A DNA stretch of 6,722 nucleotides. It comes from a bacterium. GTDB lineage: Bacteria > Latescibacterota > UBA2968 > UBA8231. Each line of letters begins with the position of its first letter. Positions within the stretch are counted from its first letter, which is position 1. The stretch lies in contig JAQCJA010000264.1 of the NCBI GenBank assembly GCA_027593305.1, positions 1 to 6,722 on the forward strand, given 5' to 3'. Under the pieces are notes generated by a model. That model worked only from the letters and a program-made list of their open reading frames with translations. It ran no database searches and was not told the origin of the DNA. Of this stretch, positions 1 through 6,653 are shown in pieces. The position numbers were made by a program, and so were the translations under genes.

Positions 1-25
1 GGTCCTTCGTGTTTTCAATACGCCA

Positions 26-1954
26 TCACAGCGGCGTCGCGTAGGAAGGTTCGTTGACGTAGCGCTGCGTCGCCAGATCGAGACGGACCTCCATGGCTGG
101 TGGCAACTCCACCTGCAGCCGGCCGTCGCTGAGGGCCAGCGTATGTGCCTGCCGTGTGACGGGTTCGGCGCAGTAGGTGCCGGCATACCCACCCAGATCA
201 CCGGGCCACTTGCTTGTGCGCGTCTCGTACCTGACACCCGTAAAGCGATGCTCACCGAAGGCACCGGCCTGCAACAGGAGCGTGCGGGTAGCGGTGGCGC
301 TGGTGTTGATGAGGCGCACGACGGTGCGATCCGCCGCCAGCGTTTCCACAAGCGCCGCAACGTCCAGCGGCAGGCCGGCGCGGCGCCGATCCATATCGAA
401 GTAACGCAGCCGGGCGTGCAGCAGGCCACCGTTGTAGATCGGCTGCGGCGCACCCAGTGTCAGTTGGATCAGCGCCTCCGAAGTGACGGGGTTGCCCCAT
501 TGCCAGTGGTGGATGTGGTGGCACGTGCCGACATCCTGATCGGCGCGCACCTGAGCCATCCGTCGACACAGTTGCTGGTGGCTGGCCTGCTGGATGCGCT
601 CGGGGTAGTCCGGGTTGTCGCCGGCGAGGTACTGCACCCAGGGCTGTTCGTGACCGGAATCCTGCTTGTCGCGGAGGGAGTGGACCTCGTTCCAGTCGTT
701 GGCCTCCGCCTGCTGCAACCGTTGCACGCGCTCCCAGTCGTCATCACGCATGGACAGGTGCCACAGGTACACGGGGTAGAGGGCACTCATCGGCATCCAG
801 TCGAACCATCCCGCATCCCCATACCGATAGGGGACGAGGAAGGTCTTCTCACCCGGTGGGATCGTCGCCAGTTGCTGCTGCCAGTTGGCGCCGACGCTCA
901 TGTGTTCGTGGCGCGGATCACGCATCTGGCCCAGTTCGAGAATGCGGTCCATCTGCTGGCGGGGCAGATCGAGATACTTCTCGTCACGAGTGAGCAGGTA
1001 GGCGTTGGCGCCGGCATCCACCGTGGCGAAGTGCATGGTGAGAAAGCCGTGGGGGAAGGTCCAGCCATAACGACCGCCGTACCACTTGCCACCGACGAAT
1101 TCGCCGACCTTGCCGGAGGGGCCGATCTGGTCGGGCAGCAGGCCGCCATTGTCCCGGGCCCGCCCGAGCCAGGCGTCGGTGTACTCAACGACCCAGTCCC
1201 GGTACTTCTCCTCCTGCGTCAGCAGGAAGGCATTGGTCATCATCGAAGTGATGGCGAGGTTCGCCGGCGCATCCCCCGCCTGCCAGCGTTCCTGCATGGC
1301 CAGGCCCATGCGGCGCGCCTTGGCGGGGTCCGCCAGATCCTGCACCCGCTCGATCCCGGGCAGATCGAAGAAGGGCAGTCCATAGGGCTCCATCGTCGTG
1401 CCCACGGGGTTGTACGGACGCCCGCCCGAGCCATCGGCAACGATGGCACCCTTGCTGCCATTGAGCCCGGACAGTACGATCCGGCGCTCGGCGTCGTAGT
1501 TGATCGCGTCGGGGTCCTCGTTGAGGTAGAAGCCGGCGAAACGTCGAGCCCGCTCCAGTTGCCGATCGCCGCCGGGTCTTGCGAGGCAGAGGTGGTAGAA
1601 CAGGATGTCGGCCTCCGACTGGTGCATCTGATCTTCGTGGAAACCGTACTCCTTGTGATAGGACTGCAGACGCATCAACTGGCCCGTCACCGCCTCGAAC
1701 TGGCGCTCCGCCAGTGACAGCAGCCGGTCGCTGCCACCCATGAGATAGACGAGAGGCCAGTTGAAGAAGGGCTCGAAGTAATCGTCCGGCGAGCCACCCC
1801 CCCAGGCGTCGTCCCAGATGAACTCACCATTGTCGCCGGTGAAGTGGTCGAGGTACGGTTGCACGACCCCATCCATGGAACCGAGCAGGTGGCGCTGCCA
1901 CAGGGCCCAGGATGGCATCTGTTCAACGGGCAGATCGGCGATGATGTGTGTCAT
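26..1954 (-). CDS. Uncharacterised 642-aa protein with helical (alpha/alpha)-barrel-like body and beta-rich C-terminal domain
   Basis: I do not recognise a named family. Seen: no signal peptide or membrane segment, so probably cytoplasmic. Residues about 45-330 are Trp/Tyr/Gly-rich helical sequence. It contains GGGSPDDYFEPFFNWP near 52-67, and a spaced repeat, LLTQEEKYRDW (244-254) and LLTRDEKYLDL (320-330). Such paired 'TxxEKYxD' helices are typical of six-hairpin (alpha/alpha)6 glycosidase-like toroids. Residues 477-489 hold a His/Trp cluster (TCHHIHHWQWGNP). From about 530 to 632 the sequence is strand-like (TVVRLINTS, VELPPAMEVRLDL), consistent with a C-terminal beta-sandwich. The ATG at 1954 lies one base after the TAA of the upstream isomerase gene (TAA-C-ATG) and has only a weak Shine-Dalgarno, so it is probably translationally coupled. 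The stop is TGA. Inference: a carbohydrate-active or carbohydrate-binding protein working with the isomerase. The fold call is moderate; substrate and reaction are unknown. Confidence 0.85.
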   Translation of the reverse strand: MTHIIADLPVEQMPSWALWQRHLLGSMDGVVQPYLDHFTGDNGEFIWDDAWGGGSPDDYFEPFFNWPLVYLMGGSDRLLSLAERQFEAVTGQLMRLQSYHKEYGFHEDQMHQSEADILFYHLCLARPGGDRQLERARRFAGFYLNEDPDAINYDAERRIVLSGLNGSKGAIVADGSGGRPYNPVGTTMEPYGLPFFDLPGIERVQDLADPAKARRMGLAMQERWQAGDAPANLAITSMMTNAFLLTQEEKYRDWVVEYTDAWLGRARDNGGLLPDQIGPSGKVGEFVGGKWYGGRYGWTFPHGFLTMHFATVDAGANAYLLTRDEKYLDLPRQQMDRILELGQMRDPRHEHMSVGANWQQQLATIPPGEKTFLVPYRYGDAGWFDWMPMSALYPVYLWHLSMRDDDWERVQRLQQAEANDWNEVHSLRDKQDSGHEQPWVQYLAGDNPDYPERIQQASHQQLCRRMAQVRADQDVGTCHHIHHWQWGNPVTSEALIQLTLGAPQPIYNGGLLHARLRYFDMDRRRAGLPLDVAALVETLAADRTVVRLINTSATATRTLLLQAGAFGEHRFTGVRYETRTSKWPGDLGGYAGTYCAEPVTRQAHTLALSDGRLQVELPPAMEVRLDLATQRYVNEPSYATPL

Positions 1955-1955
1955 G

Positions 1956-2783
1956 TTACACGCTCGCCACGCAGCGCCTGAGTTTCATCAGCCCCTCGCG
2001 GGCGACGGTCTCCGGTCCCTGCGCCCAATAACTCTCGTTGAACAACTCCAGCGACAACATCCCGTCGAAGCCGATGCGATGCAGGGAGGCGACGATATCC
2101 TTCCACGGCGCCAGGCCGTCCCCGGGATAGACGCGGTCCGCATCGGTCACGTCGGCGCGTCCCGGCGTGGCTGGAATGTCGTTCACATGCACCAGGCCCA
2201 GGCGCCCGACACCGAAGTGCTCGAAGCCGCAGTGATGGCCGCTGCCTTTGTACATGTGGAAGACATCGGCGAGCATCTCCACGCCGGGGCGCCCGCACTC
2301 GGCGGCCACCAGCAGGACCTCACCCGTGCGCCCCAGAGTCCTGGCGATCCCCCAGTATTCGAGCAGGGGCTTCACACCTGACTTGTCGGCAAGATCCACC
2401 AGTGCGGCGAAGCGCTCGGCGACCGGCAGCAATTCGACCTGACGGTCATGGATGCCGATGGGGGGCGCGGCGACATAGGGGCAGTGCAACTGCCGCGCCA
2501 TTTCGAAGCAGCGCGCCGCCTCCACCAGGCCCCGGGCTCGACGATCCTCTTCGGGTACGGCCCACTCCGGGAAGCCGATCAGATTGACGATGTCGATGCC
2601 CCTTTTCTCGGCCAGGTCCCGCACCTGATGCAGCGTGCCGCCCTGTTCGACCCAGTCGTCGAGTTCCCGTACCCAGGGCTCGATGCCGTCGTAGCCGGCA
2701 TCGGCAGCGGTGTTGATCATGTCCAGCACGGTTGTCCCGTCCCTGCGGATCGTGCTGGTATTGAGGCAGTATGAAAAGGCCAT
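1956..2783 (-). CDS. Sugar phosphate isomerase/epimerase (xylose isomerase-like TIM barrel)
   Basis: A 275-residue single-domain TIM barrel of the AP-endonuclease-2/xylose-isomerase-like superfamily (tagatose 3-epimerase, IolE and IolI relatives). Seen: strand one MAFSYCLNTSTI; DAGYDGIEPW (28-37); LLEYWG with Glu142; MLADVFHM with Asp173 and His176; LGLVHVND with His199; GDGLAPW (221-227); LSLELFNE with Glu246. Glu142/Asp173/His199/Glu246 is the family's usual divalent-metal and catalytic quartet, so the enzyme looks active. The expected reaction is isomerisation or epimerisation of a keto or aldo sugar derivative; the substrate cannot be read from sequence. Start choice: ATG at 2783 has AGGAG 8 nt upstream and begins exactly at strand one. 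A further in-frame start at 2831 would add 16 residues unlike the family. It is the first gene of a two-gene unit. The length is normal for the family. Confidence 0.93.
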   Translation of the reverse strand: MAFSYCLNTSTIRRDGTTVLDMINTAADAGYDGIEPWVRELDDWVEQGGTLHQVRDLAEKRGIDIVNLIGFPEWAVPEEDRRARGLVEAARCFEMARQLHCPYVAAPPIGIHDRQVELLPVAERFAALVDLADKSGVKPLLEYWGIARTLGRTGEVLLVAAECGRPGVEMLADVFHMYKGSGHHCGFEHFGVGRLGLVHVNDIPATPGRADVTDADRVYPGDGLAPWKDIVASLHRIGFDGMLSLELFNESYWAQGPETVAREGLMKLRRCVASV

Positions 2784-2791
2784 GGCTGCAG

Positions 2792-2796
2792 CTCCT
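2792..2796 (-). promoter_or_regulatory. Shine-Dalgarno AGGAG of the isomerase gene
   Basis: On the minus strand AGGAG stands 8 nt before the ATG at 2783. It decides the start of the isomerase gene in favour of 2783 over the longer in-frame ATG at 2831. Confidence 0.8.
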
Positions 2797-2867
2797 GTGC
2801 GGGTAGAGAACAAGGACTCCCAAAGTGGCATGCCAGCGAGCGTGAAGGCAAGATGGGTGGAAAAAAA

Positions 2868-2881
2868 TGTGATATATCACA
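2868..2881. promoter_or_regulatory. Perfect 14-bp palindrome, candidate operator (TGTGATATATCACA)
   Basis: TGTGATATATCACA is identical to its reverse complement. It lies in the divergent spacer between the isomerase operon and the EF-hand gene and is preceded on the plus strand by a run of seven A. The half-site TGTGA matches the Crp half-site, but the spacer is 4 bp where Crp sites have 6, and the half-site does not match Fnr (TTGAT-N4-ATCAA). A GntR, MarR or TetR family repressor site would be equally reasonable. Relative to the plus-strand -10 candidate at 2905 it centres near -42, a class II activator position. Relative to the minus-strand -10 candidate it lies just downstream of the start point, a repressor position. 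The regulator is not in the window. Confidence 0.5.
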
Positions 2882-2904
2882 CAGCTTCCCGCCCTGTCCG
2901 GATG

Positions 2905-2910
2905 TATTAT
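2905..2910 (+). promoter_or_regulatory. Candidate -10 element TATTAT for the EF-hand gene
   Basis: TATTAT on the plus strand overlaps the minus-strand -10 candidate and would give a start near 2917, about 54 bp before the ATG at 2971. No recognisable -35 lies 17 bp upstream. The TGTGATATATCACA palindrome sits there instead, centred near -42, as in activator-dependent promoters. This is inference from spacing only. Confidence 0.3.
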
Positions 2911-2911
2911 A
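2906..2911 (-). promoter_or_regulatory. Candidate -10 element TATAAT for the isomerase operon
   Basis: A consensus TATAAT on the minus strand, 123 bp before the isomerase ATG, in an otherwise GC-rich region. No good -35 is found at 16-18 bp spacing (TTGGGA is only 13 bp upstream), so transcription may need an activator or use another sigma factor. If used, transcription would start near 2899 and the 14-bp palindrome would fall in the early transcribed region. Confidence 0.35.
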
Positions 2912-2959
2912 TGCGCCAGAGTTGTCCCAACCCGTTCCCGGCTTGTGCAGCCCTTCCAC

Positions 2960-2964
2960 GGAGA
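2960..2964 (+). promoter_or_regulatory. Shine-Dalgarno GGAGA of the EF-hand gene
   Basis: GGAGA with the GGAG core 7 nt before ATG 2971 on the plus strand. Together with the signal peptide that begins there, it fixes the start and excludes the longer upstream in-frame extension to 2710. Confidence 0.75.
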
Positions 2965-2970
2965 AGCACG

Positions 2971-3585
2971 ATGATTCGATTCAACCGCACCCTGTCCCTT
3001 GCCACCTGCCTGGTGCTGCTGGGTGCAGTCGCCGGCACGGCTCAGCGGAACGCCGGAATGGGCGAGCACCGCGGCGACGGCCCGCCGCCGATGCTGGTCC
3101 TGATGCCACCACCCGGCGTCGACAAGCCCGCGGGCATGGAAATGTCGGACGATCCATATCACATCGTCGAGCCGCTGTTCAAAGGCTTCTTTCAGATGAT
3201 GGATCAGAACGGCAACGGTGAGCTCAGTGCCGATGAACTTTCCGGTTGGGTGCACCCGCCGCCGCACATGAATGGCATGGACGACGGCATGGGTCGCCCG
3301 GATGGCATGAACCGGCCGCCCATGGACGGCACCATGGATGGCGCCGCGGGCGAACAGGTCCGGCGTCTCCAGGAGGAACTGCATCGTGTGCACCAGGAAC
3401 AGCGCATGCGTCGCATGGAGGAGATGAACCATCGCCGCGATCGCATCCGCGAGCAGCTTGCACAGATGCGCCAGGAGCAGCAGCGCATGGCGGAGCACAT
3501 GCGTGAGATGGAGGCCGAGGCTCAGCGCGTGAATGAAGAGCTCGAGAAGGCCAACTCGGAGCCCCCCATGGAGCAGAACCGCTAG
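2971..3585 (+). CDS. Exported EF-hand protein with Met-rich linker and long charged helix
   Basis: 204 residues. Residues 1-24 form a Sec signal peptide (Arg/Asn n-region, hydrophobic LATCLVLLGAVAG, likely cleavage after Ala21 or Ala24). Residues 78-89, DQNGNGELSADE, are a complete canonical EF-hand loop with D1, N3, N5, G6 and E12; only one loop is present. Residues 95-124 are rich in Met, Gly, Asp, Pro and His with repeated DGM/MDG units. Residues 128-194 are a highly charged Arg/Glu/Gln/Met helix with hydrophobics at 3-4 spacing (159, 163, 166, 173, 177, 180, 184, 187, 191, 194), suggesting a coiled coil. About 22 of 204 residues are Met. Single-EF-hand exported proteins of this style are common in Planctomycetota-like bacteria. 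Likely periplasmic and Ca2+-binding; MxxM pairs might also bind Cu(I), or the helix could be of the Spy/CnrX sensor type. Those last roles are speculative. Confidence 0.88.
   Translation: MIRFNRTLSLATCLVLLGAVAGTAQRNAGMGEHRGDGPPPMLVLMPPPGVDKPAGMEMSDDPYHIVEPLFKGFFQMMDQNGNGELSADELSGWVHPPPHMNGMDDGMGRPDGMNRPPMDGTMDGAAGEQVRRLQEELHRVHQEQRMRRMEEMNHRRDRIREQLAQMRQEQQRMAEHMREMEAEAQRVNEELEKANSEPPMEQNR
3265..3342 (+). repeat. Degenerate Met-Asp-Gly repeat tract inside the EF-hand gene
   Basis: Codons 99-124 of the EF-hand gene spell an imperfect repeat of short units (NGMDDGM, PDGMN, MDGTMDG). At DNA level the words GGCATGG, GATGGCATG and ATGGACGGC recur. It is a low-complexity linker that probably expands and contracts by slippage. 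Its Met spacing (Met100, 103, 107, 113, 118, 122) gives several MxxM or MxxxM pairs. Confidence 0.55.
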
Positions 3586-3599
3586 GCTCGTTCCACAGG

Positions 3600-3614
3600 C
3601 GCCGTTTTTCGGCG
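3600..3614. terminator. Small hairpin in the convergent spacer, possible weak bidirectional terminator
   Basis: CGCCG-TTTTT-CGGCG forms a 5-bp GC stem with a 5-nt loop in the 73-bp gap between the convergent EF-hand and ggt genes. An alternative overlapping stem, GGCGG-GTG-CCGCC (3611-3623), competes with it. Neither is followed by a U-tract on either strand, so this is not a textbook intrinsic terminator; position is the main argument. Confidence 0.3.
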
Positions 3615-3658
3615 GGTGCCGCCATGCGGGACCCCCCGTTCGTGTCTGGGCCCCGGTC

Positions 3659-5359
3659 TCAGTCGCCGCGAGCGCCAGCGTCGGCATTGCGGGGATCGGC
3701 GGCACCGACGCGTGCACCCGTGTCAGGATCGATGCCGATGGAGTGGGCCAGGCCCTGACGGCCAGCGGCTTGAACCATGTGTCCCATGTCTTGAAGCGCA
3801 GCCACCGTGCCGCTGTCGAACCGCTCCGCCTCGAGGCGGAGCCGGTCCGGGAGCCACTGGTGGTGTACCCGGGCGGCGGCAACGGCCGCTTCGATGCCCA
3901 TGTCAAAATCGATCAGATTCAACAGGACCTGCAGGACGGTGTTGATGATGGTCCGGCCCCCGGGACTGCCGGTGACGGCAACCAGGTGACCGTCTTTCGC
4001 CAGGATGGTTGGTGACATGGAGGACAGCATGCGCTGAGAGGGCCGCGCCAGATTCGGCTCCGTCCCGATCAGGCCGAATTCGTCGGTATGGCCCCGCACA
4101 GCGTTGAAATCACCCATCTGGTTGTTGAGCAGGAAGCCGGCGCCGGGCACGACGATGCCGGAGCCGTAGGCCGCCTCCAGGGTGTAGGTCACGGCAACGG
4201 CCATGCCGTCGCTGTCGACGACACTGTAGTGTGTCGTCTCCGGACTTTCATACGGCAGCGTCAGATCTCCGGGGGCCGACACGGAGGCGGAACGTGAGTC
4301 GAGATCCTGGCGCAGGTGAGCGGCATGTTCCTGGCTTGTCAACATGTGTAGCGGGACATCAACAACATCCGTATCGGCGAGCCAGCGGGCGCGGTCGCGA
4401 AAGGCACGGCGCATGGCCTCTGCCAGGTGGTGAATGTAGCCCGGCGTGTTGTGACCCATGGCGGCAAGATCGTAGCCGGCGAGAATGTTGAGCATCGTCA
4501 CAACGGCGACCCCGCCCGAACTGGGTGGCGGCATGCCGATGATCTCGTAGCCGTGATAGGAGCCCCGAATCGGCGTGCGCTCCCGCGCTTCGTAGCGCTC
4601 CAGATCGACCATCTGCAGTAGTCCGCCGCCCCGTGTCATCTCGGCGACGAGCAGCAGTGCTGTCGGACCACGGTAGAAGCCGTCGCGTCGGCCGGCCTGG
4701 ATGCGTCGCAGACTGCCGCCAAGATCGGGCTGCCGCAGGGTGTCACCCATGGCCAGGGGCAGGCCATCTCGTGAGAACTGTGCCACCGTTGCCGGGTAGT
4801 GGGGAAAACGCCCGACGAATCCGGCGAGGCTGTTGGCGAGGCGTTCGCTGAGACTGAAACCCTCTTCGGCGAGGTCGATCGCCGGCGCCAGAAGTGTCGG
4901 CCACTGAGCGACACCGTACAATTGATGGGCCTTGTCGAAACCAGCGACGGTGCCCGGCACACCCACGGCCTTGTGACTGTAGTGGTGGACCTGTCGCCAA
5001 TACTCGCCGTCGTCGTCGAGCCACATATCCGCATGGGCCGCCATGGGTGCTGTTTCGCGGAAATCGATGGCTGTCGCCGTGCCATTCGGAAAGCGAATGA
5101 TCATGAAGCCGCCGCCACCGATGTTGCCTGCCGACGGATGGGTCACAGCCAGAGCAAGCCCCGTGGCAATGGCGGCATCCACGGCGTTGCCCCCGGCGGC
5201 GAGCACATCGCGGCCGGCCTCACTGGCGAGCCAGTGGTCGGAGACCACCATACCCGATGCCAGCGGCACCGATTCGGTGGCAGCGCAGATGGTGGCCAGC
5301 AGGGGCAGCAGCAGAGCGAGGCGGCGAGTCAGGCGTCTGTTTGTCGTTGCGTGTCTCAT
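3659..5359 (-). CDS. ggt: Gamma-glutamyltranspeptidase precursor
   Basis: 566 residues from ATG 5359. Transfers or hydrolyses the gamma-glutamyl group of glutathione and related amides in the periplasm; matures by self-cleavage. Residues 1-27 are a Sec-like signal peptide (NRRLTRR n-region, LALLLPLLATI core). Seen: HPSAGNIGGGGFM (74-86); DFRETAP with Arg101 (E. coli Arg114, glutamate carboxylate binding); PPPSSGG (277-283); TTHYSVVD with Thr375 as the nucleophile and new N-terminus of the small subunit (E. coli Thr391); NNQMGDF with Asp417 (E. coli Asp433); LSSMSP with Ser446-Ser447 (E. coli Ser462-463); SPGG with Gly467-468. The lid-loop segment between Asp417 and the Ser pair has the E. coli length. 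Glu395 replaces E. coli Asn411. The longer GTG start at 5419 is rejected because it buries the signal peptide. Full length; stands alone, convergent to the EF-hand gene. Confidence 0.96.
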   Translation of the reverse strand: MRHATTNRRLTRRLALLLPLLATICAATESVPLASGMVVSDHWLASEAGRDVLAAGGNAVDAAIATGLALAVTHPSAGNIGGGGFMIIRFPNGTATAIDFRETAPMAAHADMWLDDDGEYWRQVHHYSHKAVGVPGTVAGFDKAHQLYGVAQWPTLLAPAIDLAEEGFSLSERLANSLAGFVGRFPHYPATVAQFSRDGLPLAMGDTLRQPDLGGSLRRIQAGRRDGFYRGPTALLLVAEMTRGGGLLQMVDLERYEARERTPIRGSYHGYEIIGMPPPSSGGVAVVTMLNILAGYDLAAMGHNTPGYIHHLAEAMRRAFRDRARWLADTDVVDVPLHMLTSQEHAAHLRQDLDSRSASVSAPGDLTLPYESPETTHYSVVDSDGMAVAVTYTLEAAYGSGIVVPGAGFLLNNQMGDFNAVRGHTDEFGLIGTEPNLARPSQRMLSSMSPTILAKDGHLVAVTGSPGGRTIINTVLQVLLNLIDFDMGIEAAVAAARVHHQWLPDRLRLEAERFDSGTVAALQDMGHMVQAAGRQGLAHSIGIDPDTGARVGAADPRNADAGARGD

Positions 5360-5519
5360 GGGGCCAAAGTTGGGTCCGCAGGGCGCAGGACGCCAAATCC
5401 CTGGGCAACGCAGGTGCACACCAATGCTGCCGCAACCAGCACCGGCGTCGGTCGCTATATTGCCCGCTCAGGACGCCACTGAGACCGTTAGCCCACACAG
5501 GCAGACCAGGCGGACAGAC
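5360..5519. other. Divergent spacer between ggt and the interrupted glycosidase-like gene
   Basis: 160 bp that should hold promoters for both flanking genes. The only AT-rich spot is TATATT at 5456-5461, a plausible plus-strand -10 about 60 bp before ATG 5520, without a convincing -35. A short stem ACCG-GCGT-CGGT at 5441-5452 lies just before it. Neither start has a strong Shine-Dalgarno; ATG 5520 has AGG 9 nt upstream and ATG 5359 has none that I can see. No operator-like palindrome was found. Confidence 0.4.
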
Positions 5520-5987
5520 ATGCATCGCGACAACGAATCGGTCTACATCCTCGATATGACGCGCTGCACACCTGCTGCCGCCGTCAGTTCCCGGTTTGAG
5601 TCGGGCTGCTGGACGGCAGTGGACTACTCCATCGCTGCCGGGCCGGGCAAGATGATCTTCAGCGGTCCCGATTCGGCGGCGCCTCCCCTTCGCCTGGATC
5701 CCGGTGTCCGTGGGTGGTACCAGGTCTTTGTCGGCACGTACCGGCAGGTCCCCCTTTCCGCCACAGAACAGGCGCAGGCCGACTGTGACATCAAGTCCGT
5801 GTTATGGGGGTGTGCGCGCTCCTTTGCCACGTACTACCCGTCGAAGGTTGGCTCGGACGTGCGTTGGTCCTTTGGGTTGCCAGGTAGCATGCGGCATGGC
5901 AGACGGGCGATCGAGCGTCAACGCCAGCACGACTTCGATCCGCTGCGGGCGGCGGTACAGTGCGCCCATGAAATCGGCATCAAGATC

Positions 5988-5990
5988 TGA
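5988..5990 (+). other. In-frame TGA inside the glycosidase-like gene
   Basis: Codon 157, between HEIGIKI and PQVRMIG. The coding pattern continues in the same frame without a shift. The following bases hold only a 3-bp stem CGC-AGGT-GCG (5992-6001) and a 4-bp TGGC/GCCA pair, not a convincing selenocysteine insertion element. Other genes in the window also end in TGA, which argues against TGA being reassigned. Confidence 0.85.
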
Positions 5991-6650
5991 CCGCAGGTGC
6001 GTATGATTGGCGAACAACTGCCACCCAACCATATCGACTACACGGGGCCGGGTGATTTCCAGCAACAGCATCCCGAGTATCGCTGCCTGTCACCCGAGGG
6101 CCACCGAACGCGTCACCTCAGCCAGGCTTTCGCCGCTGTACGAGTCAGATATCTCGAGCTCTTTCGGGAATGGGTTGAGCAGTACCAGGCCGATGGTGTC
6201 TGCATCGTCTTCTGTCGCTGCTGGCCGTACGTGCTCTTTGAGCGGCCCGTGGTCGATTCGTTTCTGCAGGCGTATGGTGTCGCCATGGGTGACCTGGACT
6301 ATTTCGACGAGCGCGTCCTGGCGCATCGCGCCACGTTCCTCACGCAACTGCTACGCGAGACTCGACAGATGCTGGACGAGGCGGGCCGGCAACAGGGCCG
6401 CCATCTGCGTACGTCATACGTGATTCCCGCAGAAGACTACGGTTCCACGCCCGTGCCGGATCTGGGTCTCTTCACGCATCTGAAAATCCACGCCATGGAT
6501 GTGGAGACCTGGGTCCACGACGGGCTGGTCGATGATCTGGTCGTGCACGTACAGGACGTCGGTGATCCCGCCGGGAACAAGGCGACCGGGACGCTGCGCA
6601 CCTACGTCGAGCTGGCGCAGCACACAAAGACGCAGGTGCATGCAGATCTG

Positions 6651-6653
6651 TAG
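6651..6653 (+). other. In-frame TAG inside the glycosidase-like gene
   Basis: Codon 378, between VHADL and PRR. Translation past it gives RVRAMACYAAGVDG up to the edge, a normal helix-strand end of a TIM barrel. One base change from TAC or TAT (Tyr) would create it. The EF-hand gene ends in TAG, so this codon is read as stop here. Confidence 0.75.

Noticed and set aside
143..1717. Long open frame of 524 codons on the plus strand, antisense to the 642-aa gene
   Set aside because: It mirrors the codon structure of a GC-rich gene on the other strand. Its translation is compositionally odd (Val/Gly/Arg/His-rich), has no recognisable motif, and the minus-strand protein has clear domain-like patterns, coupling to its neighbour and a sensible start.
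2784..2831. Longer N-terminus for the isomerase starting at the ATG at 2831
   Set aside because: The extra 16 residues have no family counterpart, and AGGAG sits 8 nt before the ATG at 2783.
2861..2881. Palindrome followed by seven T on the minus strand as an intrinsic terminator
   Set aside because: The stem is AT-rich and has no room for a loop, and it lies in a promoter region upstream of the isomerase; an operator is more sensible.
2446..3906. Open frame of 486 codons on the minus strand crossing the isomerase, the intergenic region and the EF-hand gene
   Set aside because: It overlaps three better-supported genes and the promoter region, has a low-complexity translation and shows no motif.
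5360..5419. Longer GTG start for gamma-glutamyltranspeptidase
   Set aside because: It would place 20 residues before a normal signal peptide and has no Shine-Dalgarno.
4799..5482. Open frame of 227 codons on the plus strand, antisense to ggt
   Set aside because: It is a shadow of a highly confident gamma-glutamyltranspeptidase gene.
5043..5519. Upstream extension of the plus-strand frame of the interrupted gene into the ggt gene
   Set aside because: The extension is antisense to ggt and has no protein-like pattern; the family-like sequence begins after ATG 5520.
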